This document shows positions 46,203 through 56,799 of a stretch of DNA of 64,000 nucleotides, piece by piece. The position numbers and the translations under genes are program-made. Below the pieces are notes generated by a model. That model was not told the DNA's origin and did no database searches. It was given only the letters and a program-made list of their open reading frames with translations. The number at the start of each line of letters is the position of its first letter. The stretch's first letter is position 1. This DNA comes from Rhizobium sp. CSW-27 (lineage in GTDB: Bacteria > Pseudomonadota > Alphaproteobacteria > Rhizobiales > Rhizobiaceae): NCBI RefSeq assembly GCF_018760785.1, contig NZ_JAHHZO010000009.1:1-64000 (forward strand). Reading direction: 5' to 3'.

Positions 46203-47087
46203 TCAGGCCTCGCTCAGCGCCGCCCAGATGGTGCGCACCACCGGGCGGCGGTTTTCCCGCGAGCGATAAAGGCGGATCTCGACGGCAATATCCCATTCCG
46301 CATTGCCGGCGCGCACCAGCTGCCCGGCGGAAAGTTCCGCAGCCACCAGACTTTCCGGCACCCAGGCAATGCCCCAGCCGGCCTGGGCCATGGCCTTCAG
46401 GCCAACCGACATGCTACCGACATGCACCCGGTTTTCCGCCGGCAGGCGATCGGCAATCGCGCCGGCGATCAGCTGGCCGAAGAACGAGCTCTTCTGATAG
46501 CTGACATGGGCAAAGCCCGGCTCGATGCGGTGGCGTGGCAGCCCATCGGCATCGGGCGCGCTGACCGGCACGATGTTCTCGACGCCCAGACGATGATGTT
46601 CGAACTGCACGTCGAGCAGCATCGGCACATGCACATGCTGATAGGTCAGCAGGAAATCGGAATGGCCATCCACCAGCGAGTTCAGGTTTTCCTCCATGCT
46701 GCCGGAATCCGGCCGCAGGTGCGAGACGATCGGCCCCACCCGTCGGCTGATGGCCTTCAGCCAGTCGGGAAAGAAGGTGAAGGACAGCGTGTGCAGCGCC
46801 GTCAGCGTCACGCGCCGGGCATCGGTCCCGTCCTCGTGCTGGAGATTGCGCCGCGCCTGATAGAGCGCCTGCAGCGTCTGTTCGGCAACCGGCACGAAGC
46901 GTTCCCCCGCCTCGGTGAGGCGCGAGGGATAGGTGGCCCGGTCGATCAGCGTTGCACCCACCCAGCCTTCCAGCTGCTTGATGCGCCGGCTGAAGGCGGA
47001 TTGCGTGACATGCCGCTCGTCCGCCGCCTTGGAAAAGTTCAGCGTCGCCGCAAGCGCCAGAAAATCCTCAAGCCATTTGACTTCCAA
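46203..47087 (-). CDS. LysR-family transcriptional regulator (HypT-like subgroup)
   Basis: 294 residues. N-terminal helix-turn-helix at 1-60 ('MEVKWLEDFLALAATLNFSKAA', then 'VTQSAFSRRIKQLE') and a C-terminal periplasmic-binding-like sensor. The sequence style resembles the YjiE/HypT branch of LysR proteins, but no function is implied. It is downstream of and co-directional with the D-aminopeptidase gene, and convergent with the transaminase gene, so it may regulate the peptide-use genes around it. Confidence 0.88.
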   Translation of the reverse strand: MEVKWLEDFLALAATLNFSKAADERHVTQSAFSRRIKQLEGWVGATLIDRATYPSRLTEAGERFVPVAEQTLQALYQARRNLQHEDGTDARRVTLTALHTLSFTFFPDWLKAISRRVGPIVSHLRPDSGSMEENLNSLVDGHSDFLLTYQHVHVPMLLDVQFEHHRLGVENIVPVSAPDADGLPRHRIEPGFAHVSYQKSSFFGQLIAGAIADRLPAENRVHVGSMSVGLKAMAQAGWGIAWVPESLVAAELSAGQLVRAGNAEWDIAVEIRLYRSRENRRPVVRTIWAALSEA

Positions 47088-47166
47088 TTCCCGCTCCCTC
47101 GGCCAGGACCGGCAACGGATGCCGTTCCTCCCGTGTAGTGCGTGAGGGCGACCAAGAAAACCCCGT

Positions 47167-48675
47167 TCAGCGTCGGCGGCGATATTCGATCATGCGGGCG
47201 CGGCTGAGCACCAGTTCCACATGACCGTCGCCCAGGCGGTGCAGGCAGACGCGCTTGGTCCAGGGGCCGTCGCGCAGGGTGAACAGGAAGCGCCCCTGCC
47301 CGAGTGGGCGAAGCGGCATGCGCTGACGCACCGGCCCGATGCCCATGATCACCGCGCCCTCCTCGATGTCGAAGCAGGCCCCCTCCTCGTTTTCCCAGCG
47401 GCCGGAAAGATCGCTGGCGGAGGCGGTCGCATCGGCCGGCAGGAAACGCCGGGGCACATGGCCCACCTCGCCGACAATCGCGGCGCCCTCCATCCGCAGC
47501 CGCATCGGCGAGGATGCGGAGCGCGAACTCGCCCAGCCATCGGCATCCTCGTAGACGCTCTCGTCCGCATCGAGCCAGGTGACGGTGCTGCCCTTCACCT
47601 CGATCCACCAGGGTTCCCGTTCGGTCACGTAAAGCCCGTCGGCCAGCGCCGTCGAGGCGACCGGCAGCGGAAGCCCGTTCAGCCCCGCCATGGCCTCCAG
47701 CGCAATCTTGTAGCCGTTGGTATCCTCGCGGTTCGAGACGATGACGAAGCCGGTGCCTTCCTCGGGATCGAGCAGGAAATAGGTCTTGTAGCCGGGGTGC
47801 GAGCCGCCATGGCCGATGAGGCTGCGATCGCCCAGCCAGGTCTGGCGCAGGCCGAGGCCATAGCCGGTGATGCGTCCATCGGCGAGCCGGCGCGGCTGCG
47901 AGAGCCGTTCGAGCAGGCCGGCAAACCGGCCCTGCCCGGTCATCAGCGCCCGCAGCCAGTTCATCAGGCTTTCGGCGCTGCCGGTCATGCTGCCGGAGGC
48001 GGAAATATGCAGGCCGGCGGCCGAAAGCTGCCAGCTTGTACCGTCATGCCAATAGCCCGGCATCAGACCGTCGACCGGATCGTTCCAGCCCTCCGGTGCG
48101 TCGAGAATGGCGCTTGCCTGCCAGCCGGCTTCGCGGATGAAGGGGCGGAAGAACAGCCCCTTGCGGGCGAGCGCCGCCTCCACCAGCCGGTAGCCGGTGT
48201 TGGAGTAGGATATCTCCGTGCCGGCGGGATAGTTCAGGCGGGTCTGGCGGCACAGATAGTCGAAAAGCGCCGGCGCCCGGGTTTCGGTAAACACCGAGAG
48301 ACCGAGAAGCGTCAGGCACTCACGGGTGTCGGGAAGGCCGCCGCTCATGTCGAGCGCCTGCCCCACCGTCACGGAGGCAAGCGGTTCCAGCAGTTCCGGC
48401 AGGTGGCGGCCAAGCGGATCGTCGAGACCGATCTCATCCGGATGGGACAGCACCATTGCCGAGAAGGCGTGCTTGGTGACAGAGGCATAGCGGACCACGC
48501 TGCGACAGGTGAAGGGCGTCCGGGTGGCGAGGTTTTCCAAGCCGCCGGCCTGCGCGAAGCGAATGCCGTTCACATCGAAGCCGATGACGGCGCCGCCCGG
48601 CGCCTCAGCCTGCCAGGTATCGGTGAACGCCTTGACGGCGCGGGCCGCCGCGCTCCAGTCCAGTGACTTCGCCAT
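47167..48675 (-). CDS. dap: D-aminopeptidase, serine hydrolase family S12 (DAP-like)
   Basis: 502 residues. Penicillin-recognising enzyme that in Ochrobactrum anthropi DAP removes N-terminal D-residues. Active-site motifs are SVTK (Ser64, Lys67), YSN (Tyr156) and HGG near 290, spaced almost as in DAP (Ser62, Lys65, Tyr153). The two C-terminal beta-barrel domains typical of DAP fit residues about 330-502, unlike simple beta-lactamases. No signal peptide, so cytoplasmic. The ATG at 48675 follows GAGGATC; a TTG upstream is rejected. It lies 35 bases after the last importer ATPase gene. Another S12 activity such as an esterase remains possible. Confidence 0.82.
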   Translation of the reverse strand: MAKSLDWSAAARAVKAFTDTWQAEAPGGAVIGFDVNGIRFAQAGGLENLATRTPFTCRSVVRYASVTKHAFSAMVLSHPDEIGLDDPLGRHLPELLEPLASVTVGQALDMSGGLPDTRECLTLLGLSVFTETRAPALFDYLCRQTRLNYPAGTEISYSNTGYRLVEAALARKGLFFRPFIREAGWQASAILDAPEGWNDPVDGLMPGYWHDGTSWQLSAAGLHISASGSMTGSAESLMNWLRALMTGQGRFAGLLERLSQPRRLADGRITGYGLGLRQTWLGDRSLIGHGGSHPGYKTYFLLDPEEGTGFVIVSNREDTNGYKIALEAMAGLNGLPLPVASTALADGLYVTEREPWWIEVKGSTVTWLDADESVYEDADGWASSRSASSPMRLRMEGAAIVGEVGHVPRRFLPADATASASDLSGRWENEEGACFDIEEGAVIMGIGPVRQRMPLRPLGQGRFLFTLRDGPWTKRVCLHRLGDGHVELVLSRARMIEYRRRR

Positions 48676-48710
48676 TCGTGATCCTCGCAATCATGCCATG
48701 TGCCGATCCA

Positions 48711-49450
<740 letters not shown>

Positions 49451-49454
<4 letters not shown>

Positions 49455-50278
49455 GCCAGCCACTCCGGATCACGCGTGAGAACAGGCAGCCGCGCCCGTG
49501 GATGCGACAGCGAGGGCATGCAGTCGATCAGGCCCTTCGTGTAGGGATGGCGGGCCGAAAGTAGTTCGGAAGCCTTCAGTTCCTCCATCACCCGCCCCGC
49601 ATACATCACCGCCACCCGGTCGCAGAAATGCGAGACGAGCGGCAGGTCGTGGCTGATCAGCAGAAGCCCCATGCCGCGCTCGGACACCAGTTCCTCGATG
49701 AGGCGCAGGATTTCCGCCTGCACGGTGGCATCGAGCGCGCTGGTCGGCTCATCGGCGATCAGGAGTTCCGGATCGGGCGCCAGCATCATGGCGATCATGA
49801 CGCGCTGGCCCATGCCGCCGGACACTTCATGCGGATAGGATGTTGCCACTGCGCGCGGGTCGCGGATCTTCACCTGCTCCAGCAGCGCGATCGCCGCCTC
49901 CATGGCCTCGCGCCGGCTGCCGCCCTTGTGGGTGCGCCAGGCTTCCGCCACCTGCGAACCGATGGTCTTGACCGGATTCAGCGAATATTTGGGATCCTGC
50001 AGGATGAAGCCGGCACGCCTGCCGCGGATCTGGCGCATGCGACGCTCGTCCGCCGTCAGGATGTCGATGCCGTCGAAGGCGAGCGTATCGGCGGCAATGC
50101 GGGCCTGCTTCGGCAGAAGCTTCATCAGCGCGCGCGCCGTCAGGCTCTTGCCGGATCCGCTTTCGCCGACGATGCCGAGCTTTTCCGTGCCGAGCGTGAG
50201 GGAGACGCCCCGCACCGCCTCGGTCAGACCGGTGCGGCTCTCGAAGCCGATCCTCAGGTTCTTGATCTCCACCAGCAT
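49451..50278 (-). CDS. dppD: Peptide ABC transporter ATP-binding protein (DppD type)
   Basis: 275 residues. Walker A GESGSGKSL near 38, signature EVSGGMGQRVMIAMM near 150 and Walker B LLIADEPTSALD near 172, all in the DppD/OppD style. It lies three bases after the permease gene. Somewhat short at the C-terminus but with 'RHPYTKGLIDCMPSL' from the oligopeptide-transport C-terminal region. Confidence 0.91.
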
Positions 50279-50281
50279 GGT

Positions 50282-51184
50282 TCAGGCCCCCTTCGGATCG
50301 AGGACGTCGCGCAGCGCATCGCCCAGGAAGTTGAAGGCAAGCGAGACGAGGAAGATCGCGATGCCGGGAATGGTCGCCACCCACCACTGTTCGAAGATGA
50401 AGCGCTTGGCCGTGGCGATCATCGCTCCCCATTCCGGGGAAGGCGGCTGTGCCCCCATGCCGAGGAAGCCGAGGCTCGCCGCCGTGATGATGATCGAGCT
50501 CATGTCGAGCGTCACGCGTACGATGAGGCTCGGCGTGCAGAGCGGCGCCACATGCCGGAAGATGATGCGCCAGGATGAGGCGCCGGTCAGCCGGTAGGCG
50601 GCGATGAAATCGCTGCCGCGCACCGTCAGCGTCTCGGCCCGGGCCAGTCGCGCATAGGGCGGCCAGGCGGTGAGCGCGATCGCCAGGATCGCGCTTTCGA
50701 CGCCGGGCTTCAGCGCCGCCACGAAGGCAAGCGCCAGGACGAGGCGCGGAAAGGCGAGGAAGATGTCGGTGAGCCGCATCAGGGCGGTGTCGACGATGCC
50801 GCCGAAATAGCCGGCAATACAGCCGATGGCGAGGCCGATCGGCGCAATCAGGACGACGACGGCGATCACCATGCCGAGCGTCACGCGCCCGCCGAACAGG
50901 ATGCGCGAATAGATGTCGCGGCCAAGCTCATCGGTTCCCAGCCAGTGGGCGGCACTCGGACGCGCCAGCCGGTTGGCCAGATCCTGTGCTGCCGGATCAT
51001 GGGTGGCCAGCAGCGGCGCAAGGATGGCGAGGGCCACGAAGGCGAGGATGATCGAAAGGCCGATCATGCCAAGCGCGTTGGAGAGCAGCGAAAGCCAGAT
51101 CCGGTAGCGATTGCCCCAGGCGGCCTGTCGGCGGGACGAAGGGTTTTCGTCGAGCGCCCAGTGTCGGAATGTTGCAAGCATCAT
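50282..51184 (-). CDS. dppC: Peptide ABC transporter permease (DppC type)
   Basis: 300 residues. N-terminal OppC_N segment (helix at about 36-56), then four to five membrane helices; EAA-like loop 'AAYRLTGASSWRIIFRHVAPL' near 205. 'LGTDELGRDIYSRILFGGR' (about 92-110) is the DppC/OppC signature. ATGA overlap with the upstream permease gene. Confidence 0.92.
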   Translation of the reverse strand: MMLATFRHWALDENPSSRRQAAWGNRYRIWLSLLSNALGMIGLSIILAFVALAILAPLLATHDPAAQDLANRLARPSAAHWLGTDELGRDIYSRILFGGRVTLGMVIAVVVLIAPIGLAIGCIAGYFGGIVDTALMRLTDIFLAFPRLVLALAFVAALKPGVESAILAIALTAWPPYARLARAETLTVRGSDFIAAYRLTGASSWRIIFRHVAPLCTPSLIVRVTLDMSSIIITAASLGFLGMGAQPPSPEWGAMIATAKRFIFEQWWVATIPGIAIFLVSLAFNFLGDALRDVLDPKGA

Positions 51185-52194
51185 TGTACCCGGGGGTCCA
51201 GCAGGCGATAGAGAAGATCGGCGACGAGGTTCAGGCCGACATAGATGATCCCGATCAGCAGTGTTGCGCCGATCACCGGATTCATGTCGGCATTCATCAA
51301 CGAGGCGGTGAGATACTGCCCGATGCCCGGCCAGGAGAAGACGGTTTCGGTTACCACGGCCCCTTCCAGAAGCCCGGCATAGGTCAGCGCAAGCACGGTG
51401 ACCAGCTGCACGGCAACTGTCGGGAAAGCATGGCCCCAGATGACGGTGGACAGCGACAGACCCTTGGCGCGCGCAGTGATGACGAACTCGCCCTTCAGCG
51501 CATCGATCATGAAGGCGCGCGTCATGCGGGCGATATAGGCCATGCTGAAATAGGCAAGGATTACCACCGGCTGCGCCATGTGCGCCAGCGCATCGCGAAA
51601 GGCGTCGAGATCGCCTGCCAGCAGCGTGTCGATGGTCAGGATGCCCGTGACCGGATCGATCATGCCGTCATAGATGATGTCCTGCCGACCGGGGCCCGGC
51701 GCGATGCCGAGCGCGGAATAGAAGACCAGCAGCGAGATCAGCGCCAGCATGAAGACCGGCACGGAATGGCCGGCGAGGCAGACGACGCGGATCGCCTGGT
51801 CCGTCAGCGAGCCCTGGCGGACGGCCGCCCAGACGCCGAGCGGGATGCCGATCAGCGCCGCCAGCAGCAGTGCGGCGGTTGCCAGCTCGAAGGTTGCCGG
51901 GAAGACCCGGGCAATATCCTGGGTGACCGGATTCTTGGTCAGCACCGACATGCCGAGATCGCCATGCGCCAGCTGGCCGAGATAATGGAGGAACTGCACG
52001 GGCAGCGGCTGGTCGAGCCCCATTTCCGCGCGCACCCGCACGATGACATCCTCCGGTGCATTGTCGCCCACGGCGGCAATGACCGGATCGACCGGCATGA
52101 CGCGGCCGATCAGGAAGGTGATGACCGTCAGGCCGAGCAGCGTGAGGATCACGCTGCCCAGCATGGCGGAAAAGGATTTGATCCGCCGGGTCAA
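51181..52194 (-). CDS. dppB: Peptide ABC transporter permease (DppB type)
   Basis: 337 residues, six membrane segments with the first at about 12-30. The conserved 'ITARAKGLSLSTVIWGHAFP' EAA loop is near 230 and 'ETVFSWPGIGQYLTASLMNAD' near 285, typical of DppB. The start is a TTG that overlaps the binding-protein stop (TTGA), an unusual start codon suggesting coupled, reduced translation. Confidence 0.91.
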   Translation of the reverse strand: MTRRIKSFSAMLGSVILTLLGLTVITFLIGRVMPVDPVIAAVGDNAPEDVIVRVRAEMGLDQPLPVQFLHYLGQLAHGDLGMSVLTKNPVTQDIARVFPATFELATAALLLAALIGIPLGVWAAVRQGSLTDQAIRVVCLAGHSVPVFMLALISLLVFYSALGIAPGPGRQDIIYDGMIDPVTGILTIDTLLAGDLDAFRDALAHMAQPVVILAYFSMAYIARMTRAFMIDALKGEFVITARAKGLSLSTVIWGHAFPTVAVQLVTVLALTYAGLLEGAVVTETVFSWPGIGQYLTASLMNADMNPVIGATLLIGIIYVGLNLVADLLYRLLDPRVQ

Positions 52195-53789
52195 GCCTTT
52201 GTCGTCTCCTGGTAGGAATTGGCCTCGGAGAGCACGCCGAGACGGAAACCCTGGACGGCGGTGCGGCAGGCTGCGGTGCGCACCGTCTGGAACATGAACA
52301 CGAAGGGGCTGTTGTTCATGTGCTCACGCTGCAGGGCCTCGTAGAGCGCGATGCGCTTGGCCGGATCCTTCTCGTCACGGGCCGCTTCCGCCTTGGCGGC
52401 GAAATCGTCGTTCTTGAAGTTGGAGCGCCACAGGAAGGGTTTGGACTTGGCGTCGTCGGAATTGTCCTTGTTGATGTTGAACACTTCCGCATTGGAGTTC
52501 GGATCGAAGTAATCCGTGCCCCAGGCCGACAGCGCCATCTCGTGCTGGCGGGCACGCATCTTGGTGAGAACCTGGCGGTTTTCGGCCGATTGCAGCTTCA
52601 CCCGGATGCCGATCTCGCCGAGATTGGCCTGGATGGTCTGGGCAAGGTCCGGATAGGGCTGTGCCGCATAGTGATCGAGCGTGATGTCGAAGCCATCGGC
52701 AAGCCCAGCTTCCGCCATCAGCGCCTTGGCCTTGGCGACGTCCTTCTGGAAGGGCGTGTCGTCGATCGCGCCGGGGAAGCCGGCCGGCTCGAAGCTCTGG
52801 TGGATGGTGTGCGTCAGCGGCACGATGTTTTCCTGCATGCCCTTGTAGTCCAGCGCCCACTTGACCGCCTGCCAGACCTGCGGCTTGGCGAGGTTGGCAT
52901 TGCTCTGGTTGAGCGACATCAGCACAAGCGAAGCGATCTGCTTGCGCACCAGGGTGATCGTCGGGTCGCCCTGCAGCGTCTTCAGCTGCTCGGAGGTCAG
53001 GTCACGCGCGATATCGACATCGCCCTTCTGAAGCATCAGCAACTGCGCCGACGGATCGGTGACGTGGCGCAGGATGACGCGCTTCAGATTGCCCTTGTAG
53101 GGACCATGCGGATTGACGGTCAGCGCAATGCTTTCGCTTGCCTTCCAGGACTGCAGGACGAAGCTGCCGGAACCGGCGCTGTTCTTCTGCAGCCATGCAT
53201 TGCCGCGATCGCCATTCACCTCGTTGGCCAGCACGACCTTCTTCTCGACGACAGCGCCGATATTGGCGGAGAGGCAGTAGAGCAGGAAGGCGATGGCCGT
53301 CGGCTTCTCGGTGGTCAGGACCAGCGTCGTGTCGTCGCTGGCAACGATGCGGCTCTCGACATTGTCGGCCGTGAAGCCGAACTGGTTGATGATGAAGGCC
53401 GCACCCTTGTTCATCTTGATGGCGCGCTGCAGGGAGAAGGCGGCATCCTCGGCCGTCACCGGCGCGCCGCTGGAGAAGGTGGCCCTGGCAAGCTTGAAGG
53501 TGAAGACCTTGCCCTCGGCATCGGCTTCCCAGGAAGCGGCCAGAACCGGATCGACCTTGGAGGGGTCTTCCGCATTGGCACGCACCAGCTTCTGATACAT
53601 GTTGCTGATGACTTCGCCGCCCACCGCCTCGAAGCTTTCGTGCGGATCAAGGCTCGTCATGTTGTCGAGCTGCTGCGCCACGACGAGAATATCCTTCGGC
53701 GTATCGGCAAAGGCAGTCGTTGCGAGATCGAGATAGGACAAAAACGGCACTGCTGCGCCGCCGATCAGAAACTGGCGTCTTGAAACCAT
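52191..53789 (-). CDS. dppA: Tat-exported peptide-binding protein (DppA/OppA type)
   Basis: 532 residues. N-terminus MVSRRQFLIGG is a twin-arginine signal, cleaved near 'TTAFA|DTP'. Family 5 receptor (SBP_bac_5): 'LDPHESFEAVGGEVISNMYQKLV' (about 40-60), 'WKASESIALTVNPHG', and 'AVKWALDYKGMQENIV' near 305. The ATG at 53789 has AAGGGG ten bases upstream; an ATG nine bases earlier is too close to that site. It starts the importer operon, and D-peptide enzymes at both ends suggest peptides with D-residues as ligand. Confidence 0.9.
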   Translation of the reverse strand: MVSRRQFLIGGAAVPFLSYLDLATTAFADTPKDILVVAQQLDNMTSLDPHESFEAVGGEVISNMYQKLVRANAEDPSKVDPVLAASWEADAEGKVFTFKLARATFSSGAPVTAEDAAFSLQRAIKMNKGAAFIINQFGFTADNVESRIVASDDTTLVLTTEKPTAIAFLLYCLSANIGAVVEKKVVLANEVNGDRGNAWLQKNSAGSGSFVLQSWKASESIALTVNPHGPYKGNLKRVILRHVTDPSAQLLMLQKGDVDIARDLTSEQLKTLQGDPTITLVRKQIASLVLMSLNQSNANLAKPQVWQAVKWALDYKGMQENIVPLTHTIHQSFEPAGFPGAIDDTPFQKDVAKAKALMAEAGLADGFDITLDHYAAQPYPDLAQTIQANLGEIGIRVKLQSAENRQVLTKMRARQHEMALSAWGTDYFDPNSNAEVFNINKDNSDDAKSKPFLWRSNFKNDDFAAKAEAARDEKDPAKRIALYEALQREHMNNSPFVFMFQTVRTAACRTAVQGFRLGVLSEANSYQETTKA

Positions 53790-54016
53790 GGAATTCATTC
53801 CCCTTTTTGCGCTGGTTGCGGCGTGCCGGAAACCCGCTTGGGCCGGGCCCCGGCACGGTTTCGCCGCAATCCTGTTGTCGCGATCCGTCTTACCAGCGCG
53901 ATTCGGCCGCGACCAATTCCGTTTTTCGAAAGGGTTATGCGCGGTTTGCAATTGCGCCTTCCGCCCGCCTTGCCTACCTCTTCGACAGTCCCTCCTCTGA
54001 CTTCACGGATGCTCCC

Positions 54017-55057
54017 ATGACACAGGCTGCCCCCCTCCCCGTCTTCGACGGTCACAACGACGTTCTGCTGCGGATGCGCCGCGCACAGACCGGCGATCCG
54101 ATCCAGGGCTTTCTGGAGGGCGAGACGGGCGGCCATATCGACCTGCCGCGGGCACGCGCCGGCGGGCTGGCCGGCGGCCTCTGCGCCATCTTCATCCCCT
54201 CCCCCAGTGGCCGCCCGGATGCCAGTGGCGATTTCGTCGCCCCGGCCCAGGCGGATGCGCTGAACGAGACACTGGCCATGGCACGCCTGCTGTTTGATCT
54301 GGAGACCCGTGCCGGCGGCGCGCTGAAGGTCTGCCGCAGCGTCGGCGAGATCCGCAGCGCCATGGCCGAGAACCGCTTTGCCGCCGTTTTCCACATCGAG
54401 GGCATCGAGGCCGCCGGCGCCGATCTCGACGCACTCTACGTGCTGCATCAGGCAGGACTGCGCAGCCTGGGACCGGTGTGGAGCCGCCCGAACATCTTCG
54501 CGCACGGCGTGCCGTTCCGCTTCCCCTCCTCGCCGGATATCGGCCCGGGCCTGACGGAGGCCGGCAAGGATCTCATCCGCGCCTGCAACCGCCTGAAGAT
54601 CATGGTCGATCTCTCGCACATGAACGAGCAGGGCTTCTGGGACATCGCGAAGCTTTCCGATGCACCGCTCGTCGCCTCGCATTCGAACGCGCATGCGCTC
54701 TCCCCCCACAGCCGCAACCTGACGGACCGCCAGCTCGACGCCATCCGCGACACCGGCGGCCTGGTCGGCATCAATTTCGGCGTGCTTTTCCTGCGCGAGG
54801 ACGGCATGAAGAACCCCGACACTCCGCTGGAGCGCATCGCCGACCATGTGATCTACATCGCCGACCGCATCGGCATCGATCATGTCGCGCTCGGCTCGGA
54901 TTTCGACGGCACCACGGTTCCCGAGGCGCTGAAGGATGCGGCCGGCCTTCCCCTGCTGATGAACGCCCTGCAGGCGCGCGGCTTTGATCGGGAAGCGCTT
55001 CAGAAGGTCGCCCACGGCAACTGGCTTTCGGTGCTGGAGCGCACGCTCGGCGCCTGA
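54017..55057 (+). CDS. Membrane-type dipeptidase (peptidase M19)
   Basis: 346 residues. Zinc dipeptidase of the renal-dipeptidase family, which cleaves dipeptides including those with a C-terminal D-residue. Metal ligands are visible in order: DGHND (His13, Asp15), FHIEGIEA (Glu near 127), VDLSHMN (His near 201), ASHSNAHAL (His near 222) and SDFDG (Asp near 302). No signal or anchor, so cytoplasmic. It is divergent from dppA with a 227-base shared promoter region. The start ATG at 54017 follows the conserved N-terminus; the upstream open frame is unsupported. Confidence 0.91.
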   Translation: MTQAAPLPVFDGHNDVLLRMRRAQTGDPIQGFLEGETGGHIDLPRARAGGLAGGLCAIFIPSPSGRPDASGDFVAPAQADALNETLAMARLLFDLETRAGGALKVCRSVGEIRSAMAENRFAAVFHIEGIEAAGADLDALYVLHQAGLRSLGPVWSRPNIFAHGVPFRFPSSPDIGPGLTEAGKDLIRACNRLKIMVDLSHMNEQGFWDIAKLSDAPLVASHSNAHALSPHSRNLTDRQLDAIRDTGGLVGINFGVLFLREDGMKNPDTPLERIADHVIYIADRIGIDHVALGSDFDGTTVPEALKDAAGLPLLMNALQARGFDREALQKVAHGNWLSVLERTLGA

Positions 55058-55251
55058 CAGCAGCGCCCGAAACAGCCTGCCGCGGCCGGCCGCCAGTCTT
55101 GCGGCGATGCCTCCGGCGGTCGGGCGATACAGCCCGAGGCGGCGACATGCAGGGGCCTCGGCAACGGTTTTCGCCGATGCGGAAAGCCGGAACAATTCTT
55201 CCCGTGCGGCGGTTCTTTCGACAATAACCCGCCCCAACACAGGAAGATGCC

Positions 55252-55776
55252 ATGCTCCACGGCCCCGCACGCACCACTTCCCCGACCGTGCCGGTGATGC
55301 TCACCATCAACGGGAAACGCCACGACCTCAACCTGGCGCCCTTCGTCACCCTGCTCGACCTGCTGCGCGGACCGCTGACGCTGACCGGCACCAAGAAGGG
55401 ATGCGACCACGGCCAGTGCGGCGCCTGCACGGTGCTGATCGACGGGCAGCGGATCAATTCCTGCCTGAAGCTCGCCGTCAGCCTGAACGGGGCGCAGATC
55501 ACCACCATCGAGGGGCTTGGCACCCCGGAAAACCTGCATCCGCTGCAAAAGGCCTTTGTCGAACATGATGCCTATCAATGCGGTTATTGCACGCCGGGGC
55601 AGATCTGTTCCGCCGCCGGCCTTCTGGCGGAGGGCCACGCCCGGTCGCGCGAGGAGATCCGCGAGCTGATGAGCGGCAATCTCTGTCGCTGCGGCGCCTA
55701 TACCAACATCGCCGATGCGATCGAGGACGTGATGGCCGCAACCTCCCGCTCCAACCAGCCGGAGGCCGCCGAATGA
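55252..55776 (+). CDS. paoA: Aldehyde oxidoreductase iron-sulfur subunit (PaoA/YagT type)
   Basis: 174 residues. Electron-transfer subunit of a molybdenum hydroxylase. Plant-type [2Fe-2S] cysteines in 'GCDHGQCGAC' (about 51-60) with a later Cys near 73, then the second cluster in 'QCGYCTPG' (about 106-113) and 'GNLCRCGAY' (about 142-150). Unlike E. coli PaoA it has no Tat leader, so the enzyme should be cytoplasmic. Its stop overlaps the FAD-subunit start (ATGA). Confidence 0.93.
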   Translation: MLHGPARTTSPTVPVMLTINGKRHDLNLAPFVTLLDLLRGPLTLTGTKKGCDHGQCGACTVLIDGQRINSCLKLAVSLNGAQITTIEGLGTPENLHPLQKAFVEHDAYQCGYCTPGQICSAAGLLAEGHARSREEIRELMSGNLCRCGAYTNIADAIEDVMAATSRSNQPEAAE

Positions 55777-56789
55777 GACCCTTCAGCTATCTCCGCCCCA
55801 CCGCGGTGTCCGATGCGGTTTCCGCGCTGATGGCCGAGCCCGGCGCACAGGTGCTGGCCGGTGGCACCAATCTGGTCGACCTGATGAAGTATGACGTGAC
55901 GCATCCGACTGCGGTCATCGACATCAACGATCTTCCCCTGAGAATGATAGAGACCGGCGAAAACGGCGAGATGCGGCTCGGCGCACTGACCACCAACGCC
56001 GAGGTCGCCCATGATCCGGCGGTGACGGACATGCTGCCACTCCTGTCTTCCGCGATCCTGGCCGGCGCTTCGCCGCAATTGCGCAATGCCGCCACCACGG
56101 GCGGCAATCTGCTGCAGCGGACCCGCTGCTACTACTTCTACGACCCGGCCACGCCCTGCAACAAGCGGGAACCCGGTACGGGCTGTTCGGCCATCGGCGG
56201 CGTGAACCGCATCCACGCCATTCTCGGCGCCTCGGAGACCTGCATTGCCACCCATCCCTCCGACATGTGCGTGGCGCTCGCGGCCCTCGATACCACGGTC
56301 GAGGTCGCTGGGCCCGAAGGATCGCGCGAGATCCCCTTCCTCGCCTTCCATCGCCTGCCGGGGGCGCATCCGGAGCGTGACAACACGCTGCAGCCGGGCG
56401 AGATCGTCGTGGCGGTGCGCGTGGCGGGCGGGCGCTTTGCGCGGCATCACAGCTATCTGAAACTGCGCGATCGCCTCTCCTATGCCTTCGCGCTGGTCTC
56501 CGCGGCCGCCGCCCTCGATATCGAGGAGGGCCGAATCCTTGATGTGCGGGTTGCCCTTGGCGGGGTGGCCCACAAGCCCTGGCGCGATCCCCTGGCGGAG
56601 GCGGAGGTGGCAGGCCAGCCCGCCACGCGGCAAACCTTCGAGGCGCTCGCCGACCGGCTCCTTGCCGGTGCGAAGGGCCAGGGCGGCAATGATTTCAAGA
56701 TCCCGATGGCCCGCAAGGCGATTGTGCGCGCACTCGCCCAGGCCGCGGCCGGCACGTCGCAGATCCAGGCCGAAAAGCGCGTTCGCTGA
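55773..56789 (+). CDS. paoB: Aldehyde oxidoreductase FAD subunit (PaoB/YagS type)
   Basis: 338 residues. FAD_binding_5 domain with 'VLAGGTNLVDLMKYDV' (about 27-42) and 'RNAATTGGNLLQRTRC' (about 107-122). The cysteine-bearing insertion 'CYYFYDPATPCNK' followed by further Cys residues (about 122-150) corresponds to the extra [4Fe-4S] site known from PaoB. C-terminal CO-dehydrogenase-type domain at about 230-330. Coupled to both neighbours. Confidence 0.93.
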   Translation: MRPFSYLRPTAVSDAVSALMAEPGAQVLAGGTNLVDLMKYDVTHPTAVIDINDLPLRMIETGENGEMRLGALTTNAEVAHDPAVTDMLPLLSSAILAGASPQLRNAATTGGNLLQRTRCYYFYDPATPCNKREPGTGCSAIGGVNRIHAILGASETCIATHPSDMCVALAALDTTVEVAGPEGSREIPFLAFHRLPGAHPERDNTLQPGEIVVAVRVAGGRFARHHSYLKLRDRLSYAFALVSAAAALDIEEGRILDVRVALGGVAHKPWRDPLAEAEVAGQPATRQTFEALADRLLAGAKGQGGNDFKIPMARKAIVRALAQAAAGTSQIQAEKRVR

Positions 56790-56799
56790 GGAGGCGACA

